Assembly: GCA_947626995.1 (NCBI GenBank)
Contig: CANQUI010000021.1
Span: forward strand, 1-37,666
Direction of reading: 5' to 3'
Source of the DNA: an uncultured Eisenbergiella sp.
GTDB lineage: Bacteria; Bacillota; Clostridia; Lachnospirales; Lachnospiraceae
Length of the DNA: 37,666 nt
Shown here: positions 1-9,115 of the stretch, piece by piece
How positions within the stretch are numbered: the first letter of the stretch is position 1
Layout: every line of letters begins with the position of its first letter
Notes under the pieces: model-generated
The model's database searches: none
What the model saw: only the letters and a program-made list of their open reading frames with translations
What the model was told of the DNA's origin: nothing
Made by a program: the position numbers and the translations under genes

Positions 1-22
1 GCAAAAGCTAAGAACTATCAAC

Positions 23-52
23 GAAAGAGGAGTCGAAAACGGCTCCTTTTTC
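23..52 (+). terminator. Rho-independent terminator at left edge
   Basis: Inverted repeat AGGAGTCG (28-35) / CGGCTCCT (40-47) around an AAAA loop, with the flanking GAAAG and TTTTC extending the stem and a T run at 47-51. It is oriented to stop plus-strand transcription arriving from a gene left of the window; on the minus strand the U run is poor, so it is a weaker candidate end for topA. Confidence 0.7.
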
Positions 53-143
53 GCTTCACAAGTGGCAAACTCGGGTTGTATCACAGAGCAGTCTCATAAG
101 CAATGAATTACTTCTTAAATTTTCTGAAAATTCATGCTTTTTT

Positions 144-2231
144 TCAGGAGTTGATAACAGATTCAACGGGCGCCTTCTCGGTGCGGTATCCGCAGCCTTC
201 TTTGGAGCAGACCAGTTTGCTCCCTTTTTCCAGCAGAATCGAGCCGCAGACCGGGCAATGCTGTTTCGAGGGCCTTTGCCAGACCATAAAATCGCACGCC
301 GGATGGTTGAGACAGCCGTAATAGGTCCTTCCCTTCTGGGTTTTCTTCTGTACGATATCGCCGCCGCATTTGGGGCAGGCCACCCCGATCTTTTCATAAT
401 ACGGTTTGGTATTGCGACATTCGGGAAAACCCGGACAGGCGAGAAATCTTCCGTGGGGACCGTATTTGATCACCATGCGCCTGCCGCACTGCTCGCATAT
501 TTCGTCCGTTTCCTCATCTCCGATTTTGACCTGCGCCAGTTCTTTTTCCGCCTGTCTGACGGCCTCATCCAAATCCGGATAGAAGTTGGAGACAATGGTT
601 TTCCAGTCCACCGTCCCTTCGGAAACGCCGTCCAGAAGCGTTTCCATATTGGCCGTGAAGTTCACGTCCACAATGGAGGGGAAAGCGGTCCGCATCATGC
701 GGTTTACCACTTCGCCCAGCTCCGTCACATACAGATTCTTATTTTCCTTTACCACGTACCGGCGCGCCAGGATCGTGGTAATGGTGGGCGCATAGGTGCT
801 TGGCCTGCCAATGCCCAGTTCCTCCAGCGTGTGCACCAAAGACGCCTCCGTATAATGGGCGGGCGGCTGGGTAAAGTGCTGCTGCTGCTCCAGCTTTTCC
901 AGTGTCAGCTTCGTCTCTTTGTCAATGCCTTTGGACAGCACGTTATTCTGATTTTTTTCCTCCTCTTCGGGGGTGTATACGCTTAAAAAGCCGTCAAAGG
1001 CCAGTTTGCTGGCCGCCACGCTGAAACGATGGCCGCCGCCTTCGATCCGCACGGAGGTGGTCTCATACCGGGCGGGCGCCATCCGGCTGGCCACGAACCG
1101 TTTCCAGATCAGCTGGTAAAGGCGCAGCTGATCCCGGGACAGCGACTCTTTTAAAACCGTGGGCGTCAGATCCAGATCCGTAGGACGGATCGCTTCATGG
1201 GCGTCCTGAATCTTTTGCCCGCTCTTTTTTTCTATTCCTTCTCCGGCATAGGATTCTCCGTAATGCGCCGCTACGTAGGACTTTACCATCTTTTCCGCTT
1301 CTTCCGAGACCCGGGTGGAATCGGTACGCAGATAGGTGATAATGCCGACGGTCCCGTTTCCTTTGATATCAATGCCCTCATAGAGCTGCTGCGCCAGACG
1401 CATGGTCTTTTGGGTGGAAAAATTCAGCGCCTTGCTGGCCTCCTGCTGCAGGGTGGAAGTGGTAAACGGCAGCGGCGCTTTCCTGACGCGCTCGCCCTTT
1501 TTGACCTCCGTGATCGCAAATTCGGCGTTTGCGCAGTCCTTTTTGACCGCCTCCACAGCGGCGGCATCCGCAAGCGTCTCCTTTTTTTCCACCGTGCCGT
1601 AATACTTTGCCTTCAAAGGCTGCTTCTCCCCCGGAACGGAAAAATACGCGTCCAGCGACCAGTATTCTTCGGGAATAAAAGCGTTGATCTCCTCTTCCCT
1701 GTCGCAGATGATCCGCAGCGCCACGGACTGCACCCGTCCGGCGGAAAGTCCCCTTTTGACCTTGGCCCACAAAAGGGGCGAGATCCGGTATCCCACCATG
1801 CGGTCCAGCATCCGCCGCGTCTGCTGGGCGTCCACCAGATTCATATCAATCTGACGGGCGTGTTTGAGCGATTCCTTTACCGCGTTTTTGGTGATCTCAT
1901 TAAAGGTGATCCGATACACCTTTTTCCCCGACAGCTTCAGCGCCTGCGTCAAATGCCAGGAAATCGCTTCCCCTTCCCGGTCCGGGTCCGTAGCCAGATA
2001 GATTTTATCCGCCTTTTTGACCTCTTTGCGCAGATTCGCCAGAATGTCTCCCTTCCCGCGGATCGTAATATATTTCGGTTCAAAATCTCCGTCCACATCA
2101 ATGCCGAGCTGACTTTTGGGAAGATCCCTCACATGCCCGTTGCTGGCGGCAACCGCATAATTGGCCCCCAAAAATTTACGAATCGTCTTGACCTTGGCCG
2201 GCGACTCCACAATGACAAGATATTTGGCCAT
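144..2231 (-). CDS. topA: DNA topoisomerase I
   Basis: Type IA topoisomerase that relaxes negative supercoils by passing one strand through a transient single-strand break. The 695-residue product starts with the TOPRIM signature VIVESPAK (Glu9) and has the acidic motif TDPDREGE at about 81-88; the active-site tyrosine is Tyr300 in ITYLRTDS. The C-terminus carries three four-cysteine zinc-ribbon units (CEQC, CPKC and CPVC starts), as in Firmicute TopA. I chose the ATG at 2231 because GGGG lies nine bases upstream; the in-frame GTG at 2246 would add five residues and has no better ribosome site. It is the last gene of the dprA-side cluster but has its own promoter in the 92-base gap after dprA. 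Confidence 0.96.
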   Translation of the reverse strand: MAKYLVIVESPAKVKTIRKFLGANYAVAASNGHVRDLPKSQLGIDVDGDFEPKYITIRGKGDILANLRKEVKKADKIYLATDPDREGEAISWHLTQALKLSGKKVYRITFNEITKNAVKESLKHARQIDMNLVDAQQTRRMLDRMVGYRISPLLWAKVKRGLSAGRVQSVALRIICDREEEINAFIPEEYWSLDAYFSVPGEKQPLKAKYYGTVEKKETLADAAAVEAVKKDCANAEFAITEVKKGERVRKAPLPFTTSTLQQEASKALNFSTQKTMRLAQQLYEGIDIKGNGTVGIITYLRTDSTRVSEEAEKMVKSYVAAHYGESYAGEGIEKKSGQKIQDAHEAIRPTDLDLTPTVLKESLSRDQLRLYQLIWKRFVASRMAPARYETTSVRIEGGGHRFSVAASKLAFDGFLSVYTPEEEEKNQNNVLSKGIDKETKLTLEKLEQQQHFTQPPAHYTEASLVHTLEELGIGRPSTYAPTITTILARRYVVKENKNLYVTELGEVVNRMMRTAFPSIVDVNFTANMETLLDGVSEGTVDWKTIVSNFYPDLDEAVRQAEKELAQVKIGDEETDEICEQCGRRMVIKYGPHGRFLACPGFPECRNTKPYYEKIGVACPKCGGDIVQKKTQKGRTYYGCLNHPACDFMVWQRPSKQHCPVCGSILLEKGSKLVCSKEGCGYRTEKAPVESVINS

Positions 2232-2283
2232 ATTTTGTATCCCCACTTCAATTACTCATGTGTCTTGCACATTATCGTGAATC

Positions 2284-2312
2284 ACTATACAACATATCTT
2301 TACGCATTGCAA
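2284..2312 (-). promoter_or_regulatory. Sigma-A promoter of topA
   Basis: Reading the minus strand: TTGCAA (2312-2307), 17-base spacer, TATAGT (2289-2284). It lies in the gap between dprA and topA, about 50 bases before the topA start, so topA can be transcribed independently of dprA. Confidence 0.7.
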
Positions 2313-2323
2313 GAAAAAAATTC

Positions 2324-3442
2324 TTAACCGGCCGGCCCTTCGATGAAATATCTGCCGGATTCGCACCGGATTCGCTTTTCCATCCACAATCGGACCAGCT
2401 CCTCCGTTACCTCCGCCAGACAGGCCGTCTGCGCTCCCGTCTGTTCTTCCAGCCGGGTCATGATTTCATCCAGGCATTTGGGCTCAAAGTCCAGGATTTT
2501 TAAAAGCTTTTGGCCCAACGGCCGCAGCGGCGCCAATCCGGCCGCCGGCGCAAAGGCCGCCGGGATACCCCTGTCTGCGTCCGTCTTTAATTCTTTTAAA
2601 AGCTGCTCCGGGCTCACGGCGATCCCGGCTCCGTTTTGGATCAGCCTGTTGCAGCCGCCGCTGCATGGGTCCGTAATCCGGCCCGGCACGGCAAATACCT
2701 CCCGTCCCTGCTCCAGCGCCAGGTCCACGGTGATCAGCGTCCCGCTGCGGCTGCGGGCCTCCGTCACCAAAACCAGATCGGAAAGGCCGCTGATGATCCG
2801 GTTCCGGGCGGGAAACAGGTGCGCCGCAGGCAGGGTGCCCGGCGCATACTCCGACAGCAGCCCTCCCTCCTGCGCCAGACGTTCATATAAAAACCGGTTT
2901 TCCGGCGGATAACAGATATCCACGCCGCAGCCCAGCACCGCGAGGGAACGGCCGCCCGCTTCCAGCGCCGCCCCGCCTGCGATGCCGTCGATCCCCCGGG
3001 CCATCCCGCTGACGATGCACACCCCCGCCCTGGCCAGCCCTACAGCGAAATACCGGGCGGCCCAGCTGCCGTAAGCCGAACATTCCCGCGCCCCGATGAT
3101 GGCCGCCGTTTTCGTTTCTTCCAAAAACAGCCGTCCTTTTACATACAACGCCACCGGGGGATCGGCGATCTGCTTTAGCCGGGCGGGATAATCCGGGTGC
3201 CACAGGGGAAGAAAAGCAATGCCGTTTCTTCTATATTTATAATACGTATCAAATGCCCTTTGACGACATTTTTCCTCCCTTCCGCGCTCCAGAGCGTCTG
3301 CCCGTTTTTTCCCCACCGTCTCTTCCATGGTCCGTCGCCCCAGGTTTTTCACCCCTTCCACGCCGCCGGCCGCCTCCAGGAGCCTTCGTACGCTCACCGC
3401 GCCGATCCCCCGGATGTTGCACAGCCAGAACGACTCCAGCAT
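2324..3442 (-). CDS. dprA: DNA-processing protein DprA (Smf)
   Basis: DprA protects incoming single-stranded DNA and loads RecA during natural transformation; in non-competent species its role is unclear. The 372-residue product has an N-terminal helix-hairpin-helix/SAM-like region, then the Rossmann-fold DprA domain with SGMARGID, GCGVD and SGTLITVDLALEQG, and a C-terminal winged-helix-like tail (LDEIMTRLEEQTG). The open frame extends upstream to 3670, but that part overlaps comM and is low-complexity; the ATG at 3442 has AGGA six bases upstream and lies 32 bases after the comM stop. Adjacency to comM fits a shared DNA-uptake or recombination role. Confidence 0.93.
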   Translation of the reverse strand: MLESFWLCNIRGIGAVSVRRLLEAAGGVEGVKNLGRRTMEETVGKKRADALERGREEKCRQRAFDTYYKYRRNGIAFLPLWHPDYPARLKQIADPPVALYVKGRLFLEETKTAAIIGARECSAYGSWAARYFAVGLARAGVCIVSGMARGIDGIAGGAALEAGGRSLAVLGCGVDICYPPENRFLYERLAQEGGLLSEYAPGTLPAAHLFPARNRIISGLSDLVLVTEARSRSGTLITVDLALEQGREVFAVPGRITDPCSGGCNRLIQNGAGIAVSPEQLLKELKTDADRGIPAAFAPAAGLAPLRPLGQKLLKILDFEPKCLDEIMTRLEEQTGAQTACLAEVTEELVRLWMEKRIRCESGRYFIEGPAG

Positions 3443-3474
3443 TTTTTCCTGGGGAAATGCTTCTTTTTCGTTTC

Positions 3475-5058
3475 CTAATTCCGGTATAGCTCTCCCCCCT
3501 TTCGGTAATGCAGCGCCTGGCTCAGATGCCGGACCCGGATTTTTTCCTGCCCTTCCAGATCCGCCAGCGTTCTGGCCACCCGCAGGGCATGATGGCACGC
3601 CCTGGCAGAGCATCTTAGCTGCTGCGTCGCCTGCTCCATAAACTGCTGCTCGGAAAGTCCCAGGCTGCAATATCGGGCAATCTCCCCGGGGCCCAGCCTG
3701 CCGTTTGCCACAATCCGCGTCTGTGCATAACGCCGGGCCTGCCGTTCCCGGGCCAGCATCACCTTTTCCTGCATCAAACGGCTGTCCCAGCCGCTCTCTG
3801 TTTCAGACGCGCTGCTTTTTGCATCCTTAGCGCCCCACAGTCTGTCAAACGGCATGGGTTCCACCCGGCAGAACAAATCTATGCGGTCCAAAAGAGGGCC
3901 TGAAATGCGGGCGTGATACCGCCTGATCTCCAAAGAAGTGCACCGGCACCGCGCCCGGTCCGGATAGAATCCGCAGGGGCAGGGATTGGCAGCCGCCACC
4001 AGCATGAAATCCGCCGGATACAGAAAGTTTCCGCCGCTTTTGGCCAGAAAAATGACCCGATCCTCCAGCGGCTGACGCAGAATATCCAGCGTCCCTCTTT
4101 TAAATTCCGCCATTTCATCCAAAAACAGGACGCCTTTGTGCGCCAGGCTCACCAGGCCCGGCATGGGAATGGCGCCGCCGCCCGCCAGCGCATGATCGCT
4201 CACGGTATGGTGCGGGGCGACAAAGGGCCGCTTTTCAAGCAGGCTCCCCTGAGAAAGCCGGCCCGCCACACTGTATATGGCGGAAATCTCCCTTTTTTCC
4301 GCCTGCCCAAGCGGCGGCAGAATCGAAGGCAGACATCGGGCCAGCATTGTTTTTCCGGCGCCGGGAGGTCCCACATACAGCAGGTTATGAAGACCCGCCG
4401 CTGCCGTCAGCGCGGCGAACTTTTCATCCTGCATCCCCTGTATGACGCCAAAATCCATCGTTTGCTCCCCGTCTGTTTCCGTTTCCGACCCCGGCAGCGC
4501 CCGGACGCTCCTTTTTGCTTTCTTTCGCAAAATTTCCCGCTCCGGCTCTTCGCAGCACAGATAGCGGGCCGCCTCCCCAAGATCCTTCACGCCCATCACC
4601 AGGGCGCCCTCCACCAGCATCCCTTCCTTCAGATTCGACAGGGGAAGAATACATTCCCCTATCCCGTTTAAAAAGCCCTGCTGCACCATGGGCAAAATCC
4701 CCCGGACCGGCTTTACCGACGCGTCCAGGCCCAGTTCTCCCACCGCCAGGATCCCTTCCAGCTTCTTTGCCGGAATCATCCCCTGCGCCGCCATGATACA
4801 AAGCGCCACCGGCAGATCGTAGGCGGTTCCCGCCTTATGGATCCCGGCCGGCGAAAGATTCACCGTGATCTTTCCCACGGGCATCTTCACGCCCGCATTT
4901 TTCAGCGCCACCCGGATGCGTTCTCTGGCCTCCTTTACCTCGCTGGCCAAAAGCCCGACCATGTCAAAGCACGGCAGTCCGTTAGACACATCCACCTCCA
5001 CCTGCGCCACGTAGCTTTCCAGCCCGCGCAGGCCGCCTGCACTGATATGACAATACAT
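3475..5058 (-). CDS. comM: ComM/YifB-type Mg-chelatase-like AAA+ ATPase
   Basis: AAA+ helicase of the ComM family, which in competent bacteria drives branch migration during recombination of transformed DNA. The 527-residue protein has an N-terminal Lon-protease-like fold domain (about 1-170), Walker A GPPGAGKT at about 230-237, Walker B VLFLDE at about 310-315, and the Mg-chelatase-type insertion with NPCPCG and a CRC pair (about 359-373) that may bind zinc. Length is normal for the family. The ribosome site is AAGG five bases before the ATG. It is followed by dprA and preceded by two terminator-like hairpins separating it from sigK. Confidence 0.93.
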   Translation of the reverse strand: MYCHISAGGLRGLESYVAQVEVDVSNGLPCFDMVGLLASEVKEARERIRVALKNAGVKMPVGKITVNLSPAGIHKAGTAYDLPVALCIMAAQGMIPAKKLEGILAVGELGLDASVKPVRGILPMVQQGFLNGIGECILPLSNLKEGMLVEGALVMGVKDLGEAARYLCCEEPEREILRKKAKRSVRALPGSETETDGEQTMDFGVIQGMQDEKFAALTAAAGLHNLLYVGPPGAGKTMLARCLPSILPPLGQAEKREISAIYSVAGRLSQGSLLEKRPFVAPHHTVSDHALAGGGAIPMPGLVSLAHKGVLFLDEMAEFKRGTLDILRQPLEDRVIFLAKSGGNFLYPADFMLVAAANPCPCGFYPDRARCRCTSLEIRRYHARISGPLLDRIDLFCRVEPMPFDRLWGAKDAKSSASETESGWDSRLMQEKVMLARERQARRYAQTRIVANGRLGPGEIARYCSLGLSEQQFMEQATQQLRCSARACHHALRVARTLADLEGQEKIRVRHLSQALHYRKGGELYRN

Positions 5059-5093
5059 ATTCGCCTTTCTGTCTCATATAAAATCTCTGTCGG

Positions 5094-5111
5094 AAAAAGG
5101 GCGATCCGCCC
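5094..5111 (-). terminator. Short terminator-like hairpin in the comM leader
   Basis: Minus strand reads GGGCG-GAT-CGCCC followed by TTTTT, a compact stem plus U run ending about 36 bases before the comM ATG. It is a second stop after sigK or an attenuator for comM-dprA. The stem is only five base pairs, so efficiency is uncertain. Confidence 0.5.
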
Positions 5112-5194
5112 AAAGAGAAGGACGCAGCGCGCTATGGCCCGTCCGGTCTGACCGAAATTTTCCAGAAAAAAATCATAATTCTTGTTTTAGCATA

Positions 5195-5228
5195 AAACAG
5201 CGGACGCAATCTGTCAAGACCGCGTCCG
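5195..5228 (-). terminator. Terminator downstream of sigK
   Basis: Minus strand: AAA, CGGACGC, 14-base loop, GCGTCCG, then CTGTTTT. It starts five bases after the sigK stop codon, as expected for the 3' end of the sigK transcript. Confidence 0.65.
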
Positions 5229-5233
5229 TTTCC

Positions 5234-5890
5234 TTATCCCTTTTTTGCGGATTCCCTTTTCAGAAATCCGGCCTGCATTTTTTTCAGCGCCTTCTTTTCG
5301 ATCCGGCTGACATAACTGCGGGAAATTCCCAGCTTTTCCCCGATCTCCTTCTGCGTGACCTCCCGCCCCCCGTTTAATCCGTAACGAAGGATGAGCACCT
5401 CTTTTTCCCGTTTGGTCAGTTCGGAATCCAACAGACCGTACAGCGCGCTCAGATACCGGACCTTTTCCATTTTTTCCACGATATCGGGCTGCTCTTGCTC
5501 CATCACATCCAGCAGGCTGATTTCATTTCCCTCCCGGTCCGTCCCGATGGGTTCAAACAAAGACACCTCCCGGGAGGTCTTCTTTTTACTGCGCAGCATC
5601 ATCAACAGTTCGTTGTCGATACACCGTGCCGCGTATGCGGCGAGCCGGGGATTTTTCTTTGGATCAAAGGAATCCACCGCTTTGATCAGGCCGATGGTGC
5701 CGATGGAAATCAGATCCTCCATATCCTCATCGGTATTCCCATACTTTCGGGCGATATGCGCTACCAACCTCAGATTCCGCTCGATCAGGAGCTGTTTCGC
5801 TTCGCTTTTTCTTCCGGCATCTTCACTCCGCAATGCCTGTATGCAAAGGCGCTCCTCCTCTTTTGACAGGGGTTGTAAAAAGGTTTTCAA
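5234..5890 (-). CDS. sigK: Sporulation sigma factor SigK
   Basis: RNA polymerase sigma factor of the late mother cell. The product has sigma region 2 (RNLRLVAHIARKY, EDLISIGTIGLIKAVDSF, AAYAARCIDNELLM) and region 4 with a helix-turn-helix (TQKEIGEKLGISRSYVSRIEKKAL). The linker with GTDREGNEISLLDV is typical of SigK rather than SigE. The ATG at 5941 has no ribosome site; the TTG at 5890 follows GGGGGAG by six bases and gives a 218-residue protein starting MKTFLQPLSKEEE, matching known SigK N-termini. The gene is continuous, so no skin-type element interrupts it, and there is no long pro-sequence. A perfect hairpin and a sporulation-type promoter element precede it. Confidence 0.87.
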   Translation of the reverse strand: MKTFLQPLSKEEERLCIQALRSEDAGRKSEAKQLLIERNLRLVAHIARKYGNTDEDMEDLISIGTIGLIKAVDSFDPKKNPRLAAYAARCIDNELLMMLRSKKKTSREVSLFEPIGTDREGNEISLLDVMEQEQPDIVEKMEKVRYLSALYGLLDSELTKREKEVLILRYGLNGGREVTQKEIGEKLGISRSYVSRIEKKALKKMQAGFLKRESAKKG

Positions 5891-5902
5891 GCATAGCTCC
5901 CC

Positions 5903-5923
5903 CGCCGGAGGTCCTCTCCGGCG
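5903..5923 (-). promoter_or_regulatory. Perfect hairpin just upstream of the sigK ribosome site
   Basis: Minus strand: CGCCGGAG (5923-5916), loop AGGAC, CTCCGGCG (5910-5903), an uninterrupted eight-base-pair GC-rich stem directly abutting the GGGGGAG ribosome site. The CTCC in the 3' arm could alternatively pair with that ribosome site. No U run follows, so it is not a terminator; translational control or mRNA protection is an inference. Confidence 0.5.
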
Positions 5924-5939
5924 CTGCCAGTTTAATATC

Positions 5940-5947
5940 ATTCTATG
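5940..5947 (-). promoter_or_regulatory. Candidate SigE/SigK-type -10 of sigK
   Basis: Minus strand CATAGAAT fits the CATAnAnT -10 of mother-cell sigma factors, about 50 bases before the TTG start. A recognisable SigE -35 is missing; an AC dinucleotide about 17 bases upstream would fit the minimal SigK -35, allowing autoregulation. The predicted transcript start lies inside the longer reading frame, supporting the shorter gene model. Confidence 0.4.
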
Positions 5948-6006
5948 TGAAAACCGATTTCGTGGTGCCTTTCCATCTGTCCCTATTTGGGCCGGCCAAA
6001 CGCAGG

Positions 6007-7230
6007 TCAGAACTGGGCCAGCACATAGTTGCTCAGATCCGTCCCCTTTTTGGTCAGCCGCATCTTTTTGCCGTCTTCATAAAAAAGCAGCAGCCCCTGT
6101 CGTAAGAGGCGATCCAGCACAGGCCCGTATACTTCCCGCAGCCCCACCTGAAACTGCCGCCGAAACTCTCCCAGGCTGATCCCGTCGCGCAGGCGCAGCC
6201 CCAAAATCAAAAACTCTTCCATCTGTTCCGTTTTGTCAAGAACCTGTATCTCCTGATACAGCAGGCGTTCGTCAAAAGAGGAAGGCGTCCCTTTTACAGC
6301 CGCCCTAGGCGCATAGTGATCCAGATAGACGGTCAGATCCTCCGTCATCTTCCATCTTACATTGTCCACAAAGGAGGCGCTGCCCAGTCCGATGCCCAGA
6401 TAGGGCCTGCGCGTCCAATAGCCCACGTTATGACGGCACAAAAAGCCGGGTCTGGCGTAATTTGAAATCTCATATCGTCTGTAGCCGTATTCCTGCAGCA
6501 GACATTCTGTCTGCTCATACATCAGACGCTCCTCCTCCTCGTCCGGCAGCGGCAAAAAGCCGGCCGGATCGGGCCGTTTCCCGTACCGCTCTCCAAAGGG
6601 CGTCCCCTCTTCGATCATCAGGCTGTACGCGGAAATATGCTCCGGCTCCAGGTCGGCCGTACGTTTCAGGGTATCCAGCCACCCTTTTGCCGTCTGGCCC
6701 GGCAGGGCCGACATGAGATCCACGTTGATGTTGTCAAATCCGGCCCTGCGCGCCTGCCGGTAGTTTTCCAGAAACGCGCTGTAATCATGAATCCGTCCCA
6801 GCTCCCTTAATTCGGCGTCTGAGGCGGACTGCAGCCCGATGCTGAGCCGATTGATGCCGGCCTTGCGATACCCGGACAGCCGGTCCGCCGTCAGCGTTCC
6901 GGGATTGCTTTCCAGGCTGATCTCGGCCTGTTTTGACAGCGCGTAATCGGATCGGATCCGCTCCATGATCCGGTCAAGCTGTCCTGCCAAGAGCAGGGAG
7001 GGCGTGCCGCCTCCGAAAAAAACGGTCTCTACCTGATACGTTCTGTAGTTTGCCGCTTCCCGGGAAAGCTGGGCGCAGACCGCGTCCACATAGCGGTCGA
7101 TGGTCTCCTGATCCGCGGGCGCAGAGAGAAAATCACAGTACAGGCATTTTCTTTTACAAAACGGGATATGAAGATAAAGACCCAGCGGCCGTAGTGGTTC
7201 GGCCGCCGGGAAAGAAAAAGGTTCCGTCAT
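6007..7230 (-). CDS. hemW: Radical SAM haem chaperone HemW
   Basis: HemW family (formerly called HemN-like coproporphyrinogen oxidase), thought to bind haem and deliver it to target proteins. The radical SAM motif CKRKCLYC places cluster-binding cysteines at about 25, 29 and 32, without the extra cysteine of true Hem[11 protein letters not shown] follows near 71, and the C-terminal HemN_C-like region contains LGLRLRDGI. 407 residues is somewhat longer than usual. Its ATG overlaps the lepA stop by four bases (ATGA), implying translational coupling; lepA-hemW is a conserved pair in Firmicutes. Confidence 0.93.
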   Translation of the reverse strand: MTEPFSFPAAEPLRPLGLYLHIPFCKRKCLYCDFLSAPADQETIDRYVDAVCAQLSREAANYRTYQVETVFFGGGTPSLLLAGQLDRIMERIRSDYALSKQAEISLESNPGTLTADRLSGYRKAGINRLSIGLQSASDAELRELGRIHDYSAFLENYRQARRAGFDNINVDLMSALPGQTAKGWLDTLKRTADLEPEHISAYSLMIEEGTPFGERYGKRPDPAGFLPLPDEEEERLMYEQTECLLQEYGYRRYEISNYARPGFLCRHNVGYWTRRPYLGIGLGSASFVDNVRWKMTEDLTVYLDHYAPRAAVKGTPSSFDERLLYQEIQVLDKTEQMEEFLILGLRLRDGISLGEFRRQFQVGLREVYGPVLDRLLRQGLLLFYEDGKKMRLTKKGTDLSNYVLAQF

Positions 7231-9044
7231 TTTTTGTCATCCAGTTTCAAAACGCTCATAAAGGCTTTTTGCGGGATTTCCACGCTGCCGATCTGGCGCA
7301 TCCGCTTCTTGCCTTCCTTCTGCTTCTCCAACAGCTTCTTCTTTCTGGTGATATCGCCGCCATAGCATTTTGCCAGCACATCCTTGCGCATGGCCTTCAC
7401 CGTTTCGCGGGCGATGATCTTTCCCCCCACCGCCGCCTGAATCGGGATCTCGAACAGATGGCGGGGAATCTCCTCTTTCAGCTTTTCGCACATTTTCCGG
7501 CCCCGCTCATACGCGCTGCCCTGATAGACGATAAAAGACAGCGCGTCCACCTCTTCCCGGTTCACCAGAATATCCAGCTTGACCAGTTCGGAACGCTCAT
7601 AGCCCTTCATCTCATAGTCAAAGGACGCATATCCTCTGGACCGGGACTTTAACGCGTCGAAAAAGTCGTATATGATCTCGTTTAAGGGAAGCTCATAGCG
7701 CAAAAGCGCCCGGGTCGCTTCCATATACTCCATGCCCAGATACCGTCCCCTGCGCTCCTGACACAGCTCCATGATGGGGCCGATATAATCGGTGGAAACC
7801 ATGATCTGCGCGCTGACAATGGGCTCTTCCATATAATCGATCCCGGAGGGATCCGGCAGATTGGAGGGATTGGTCAGTTCGATCACCTCGCCGTCCGTCT
7901 GATGGACCCGATACACCACGCCGGGCGCGGTGGTCACCAGATCCAGATTGTATTCCCGCTCCAGCCGCTCCTGAATGATTTCCAGATGCAAAAGCCCCAG
8001 AAATCCGCAGCGGAACCCAAAGCCCAGCGCGACGGACGTTTCCGGCTCGTAAAACAGGGCCGCGTCGTTTAGCTGGAGTTTTTCCAGCGCATCCCGCAGA
8101 TCCGGATATTTTGCGCCGTCCGCCGGATACATCCCGCAATATACCATGGGATTGACCTTTTTGTAGCCGGGCAGCGGCTTGTCGCAGGGCCTGTCCGCAT
8201 CGGTAATGGTATCGCCCACGCGGGTATCCTTTACGTTTTTGATGGAAGCGGTAAGATACCCCACCATGCCTGCCGAAAGCTCCTCGCAGGGAAGGAACTG
8301 TCCCGCGCCGAAATATCCCACCTCCACCGTCTCAAAAACGGCGCCCGTAGCCATCATGCGCAACCGGGTTTTCTTTTTCACGCGTCCTTCCATGACCCGA
8401 AAGAACACGATGACGCCTTTATACGGATCGTAGACGGAATCAAAAATCAGCGCCTTAAGCGGGTTTTGCGGACTTCCGCCCGGCGCCGGGATCTTATGCA
8501 CGATCTGTTCCAGCACGTCTTCGATATGGATTCCGTTCTTGGCGGAAATTAGCGGCGCGTCCTGCGCCTCCAGGCCGATCACCTCCTCGATCTCCTCGAT
8601 TACCTGCTCCGGCCGGGCGCTGGGCAGATCGATCTTATTGATGACCGGAAACACCTCCAGGTCATGATCCAGCGCCAGATAAACGTTGGCCAGCGTCTGG
8701 GCCTCGATGCCCTGCGCCGCGTCCACCACCAGGATCGCGCCGTCGCAGGCGGCCAAAGACCGGCTGACCTCATAATTGAAATCCACATGTCCGGGGGTGT
8801 CAATCAGATTGAAAATATATTCCTCTCCGTCCTGCGCCCGGTATATGGTGCGCACCGCCTGAGATTTGATGGTGATCCCGCGTTCCCGTTCCAGATCCAT
8901 ATTATCCAGAACCTGATCCTGCATTTCCCGGCTGGTCAACAGCCCCGTTTTTTCCAGGATCCGGTCCGCCAGCGTGGATTTTCCGTGGTCGATATGGGCA
9001 ATGATGCAAAAATTCCTGATATGGCTCTGATCGATGTTCGCCAT
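7227..9044 (-). CDS. lepA: Elongation factor 4 (LepA GTPase)
   Basis: Ribosome-associated translational GTPase that acts in initiation/elongation and stress. The 605-residue product has G1 AHIDHGKST at about 16-24, G3 DTPGH at about 82-86, NKID, then EF-G-like domains and the LepA-specific C-terminal domain ending [16 protein letters not shown]. An in-frame ATG-proximal extension exists to 9128, but the ATG at 9044 has AGGAGG five bases upstream and gives the standard [12 protein letters not shown] start. It has its own strong promoter and is coupled to hemW. Confidence 0.97.
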   Translation of the reverse strand: MANIDQSHIRNFCIIAHIDHGKSTLADRILEKTGLLTSREMQDQVLDNMDLERERGITIKSQAVRTIYRAQDGEEYIFNLIDTPGHVDFNYEVSRSLAACDGAILVVDAAQGIEAQTLANVYLALDHDLEVFPVINKIDLPSARPEQVIEEIEEVIGLEAQDAPLISAKNGIHIEDVLEQIVHKIPAPGGSPQNPLKALIFDSVYDPYKGVIVFFRVMEGRVKKKTRLRMMATGAVFETVEVGYFGAGQFLPCEELSAGMVGYLTASIKNVKDTRVGDTITDADRPCDKPLPGYKKVNPMVYCGMYPADGAKYPDLRDALEKLQLNDAALFYEPETSVALGFGFRCGFLGLLHLEIIQERLEREYNLDLVTTAPGVVYRVHQTDGEVIELTNPSNLPDPSGIDYMEEPIVSAQIMVSTDYIGPIMELCQERRGRYLGMEYMEATRALLRYELPLNEIIYDFFDALKSRSRGYASFDYEMKGYERSELVKLDILVNREEVDALSFIVYQGSAYERGRKMCEKLKEEIPRHLFEIPIQAAVGGKIIARETVKAMRKDVLAKCYGGDITRKKKLLEKQKEGKKRMRQIGSVEIPQKAFMSVLKLDDKK

Positions 9045-9086
9045 TGCGTCCTCCTGTGAGCTTTCGTCCGTTTTTTGCCATCTTTC

Positions 9087-9115
9087 AGTATAACAAAGGC
9101 TTTGTGCCCGGTCAA
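9087..9115 (-). promoter_or_regulatory. Sigma-A promoter of lepA with spacer palindrome
   Basis: Minus strand TTGACC (9115-9110), 17-base spacer, TATACT (9092-9087). The -35 overlaps the spoIIP stop codon. The spacer contains ACAAAG-G-CTTTGT (9093-9105), an inverted repeat that could be an operator. Confidence 0.75.

Noticed and set aside
5234-5941. Skin-type prophage interrupting sigK
   Set aside because: The sigma factor frame is continuous from region 2 to region 4.
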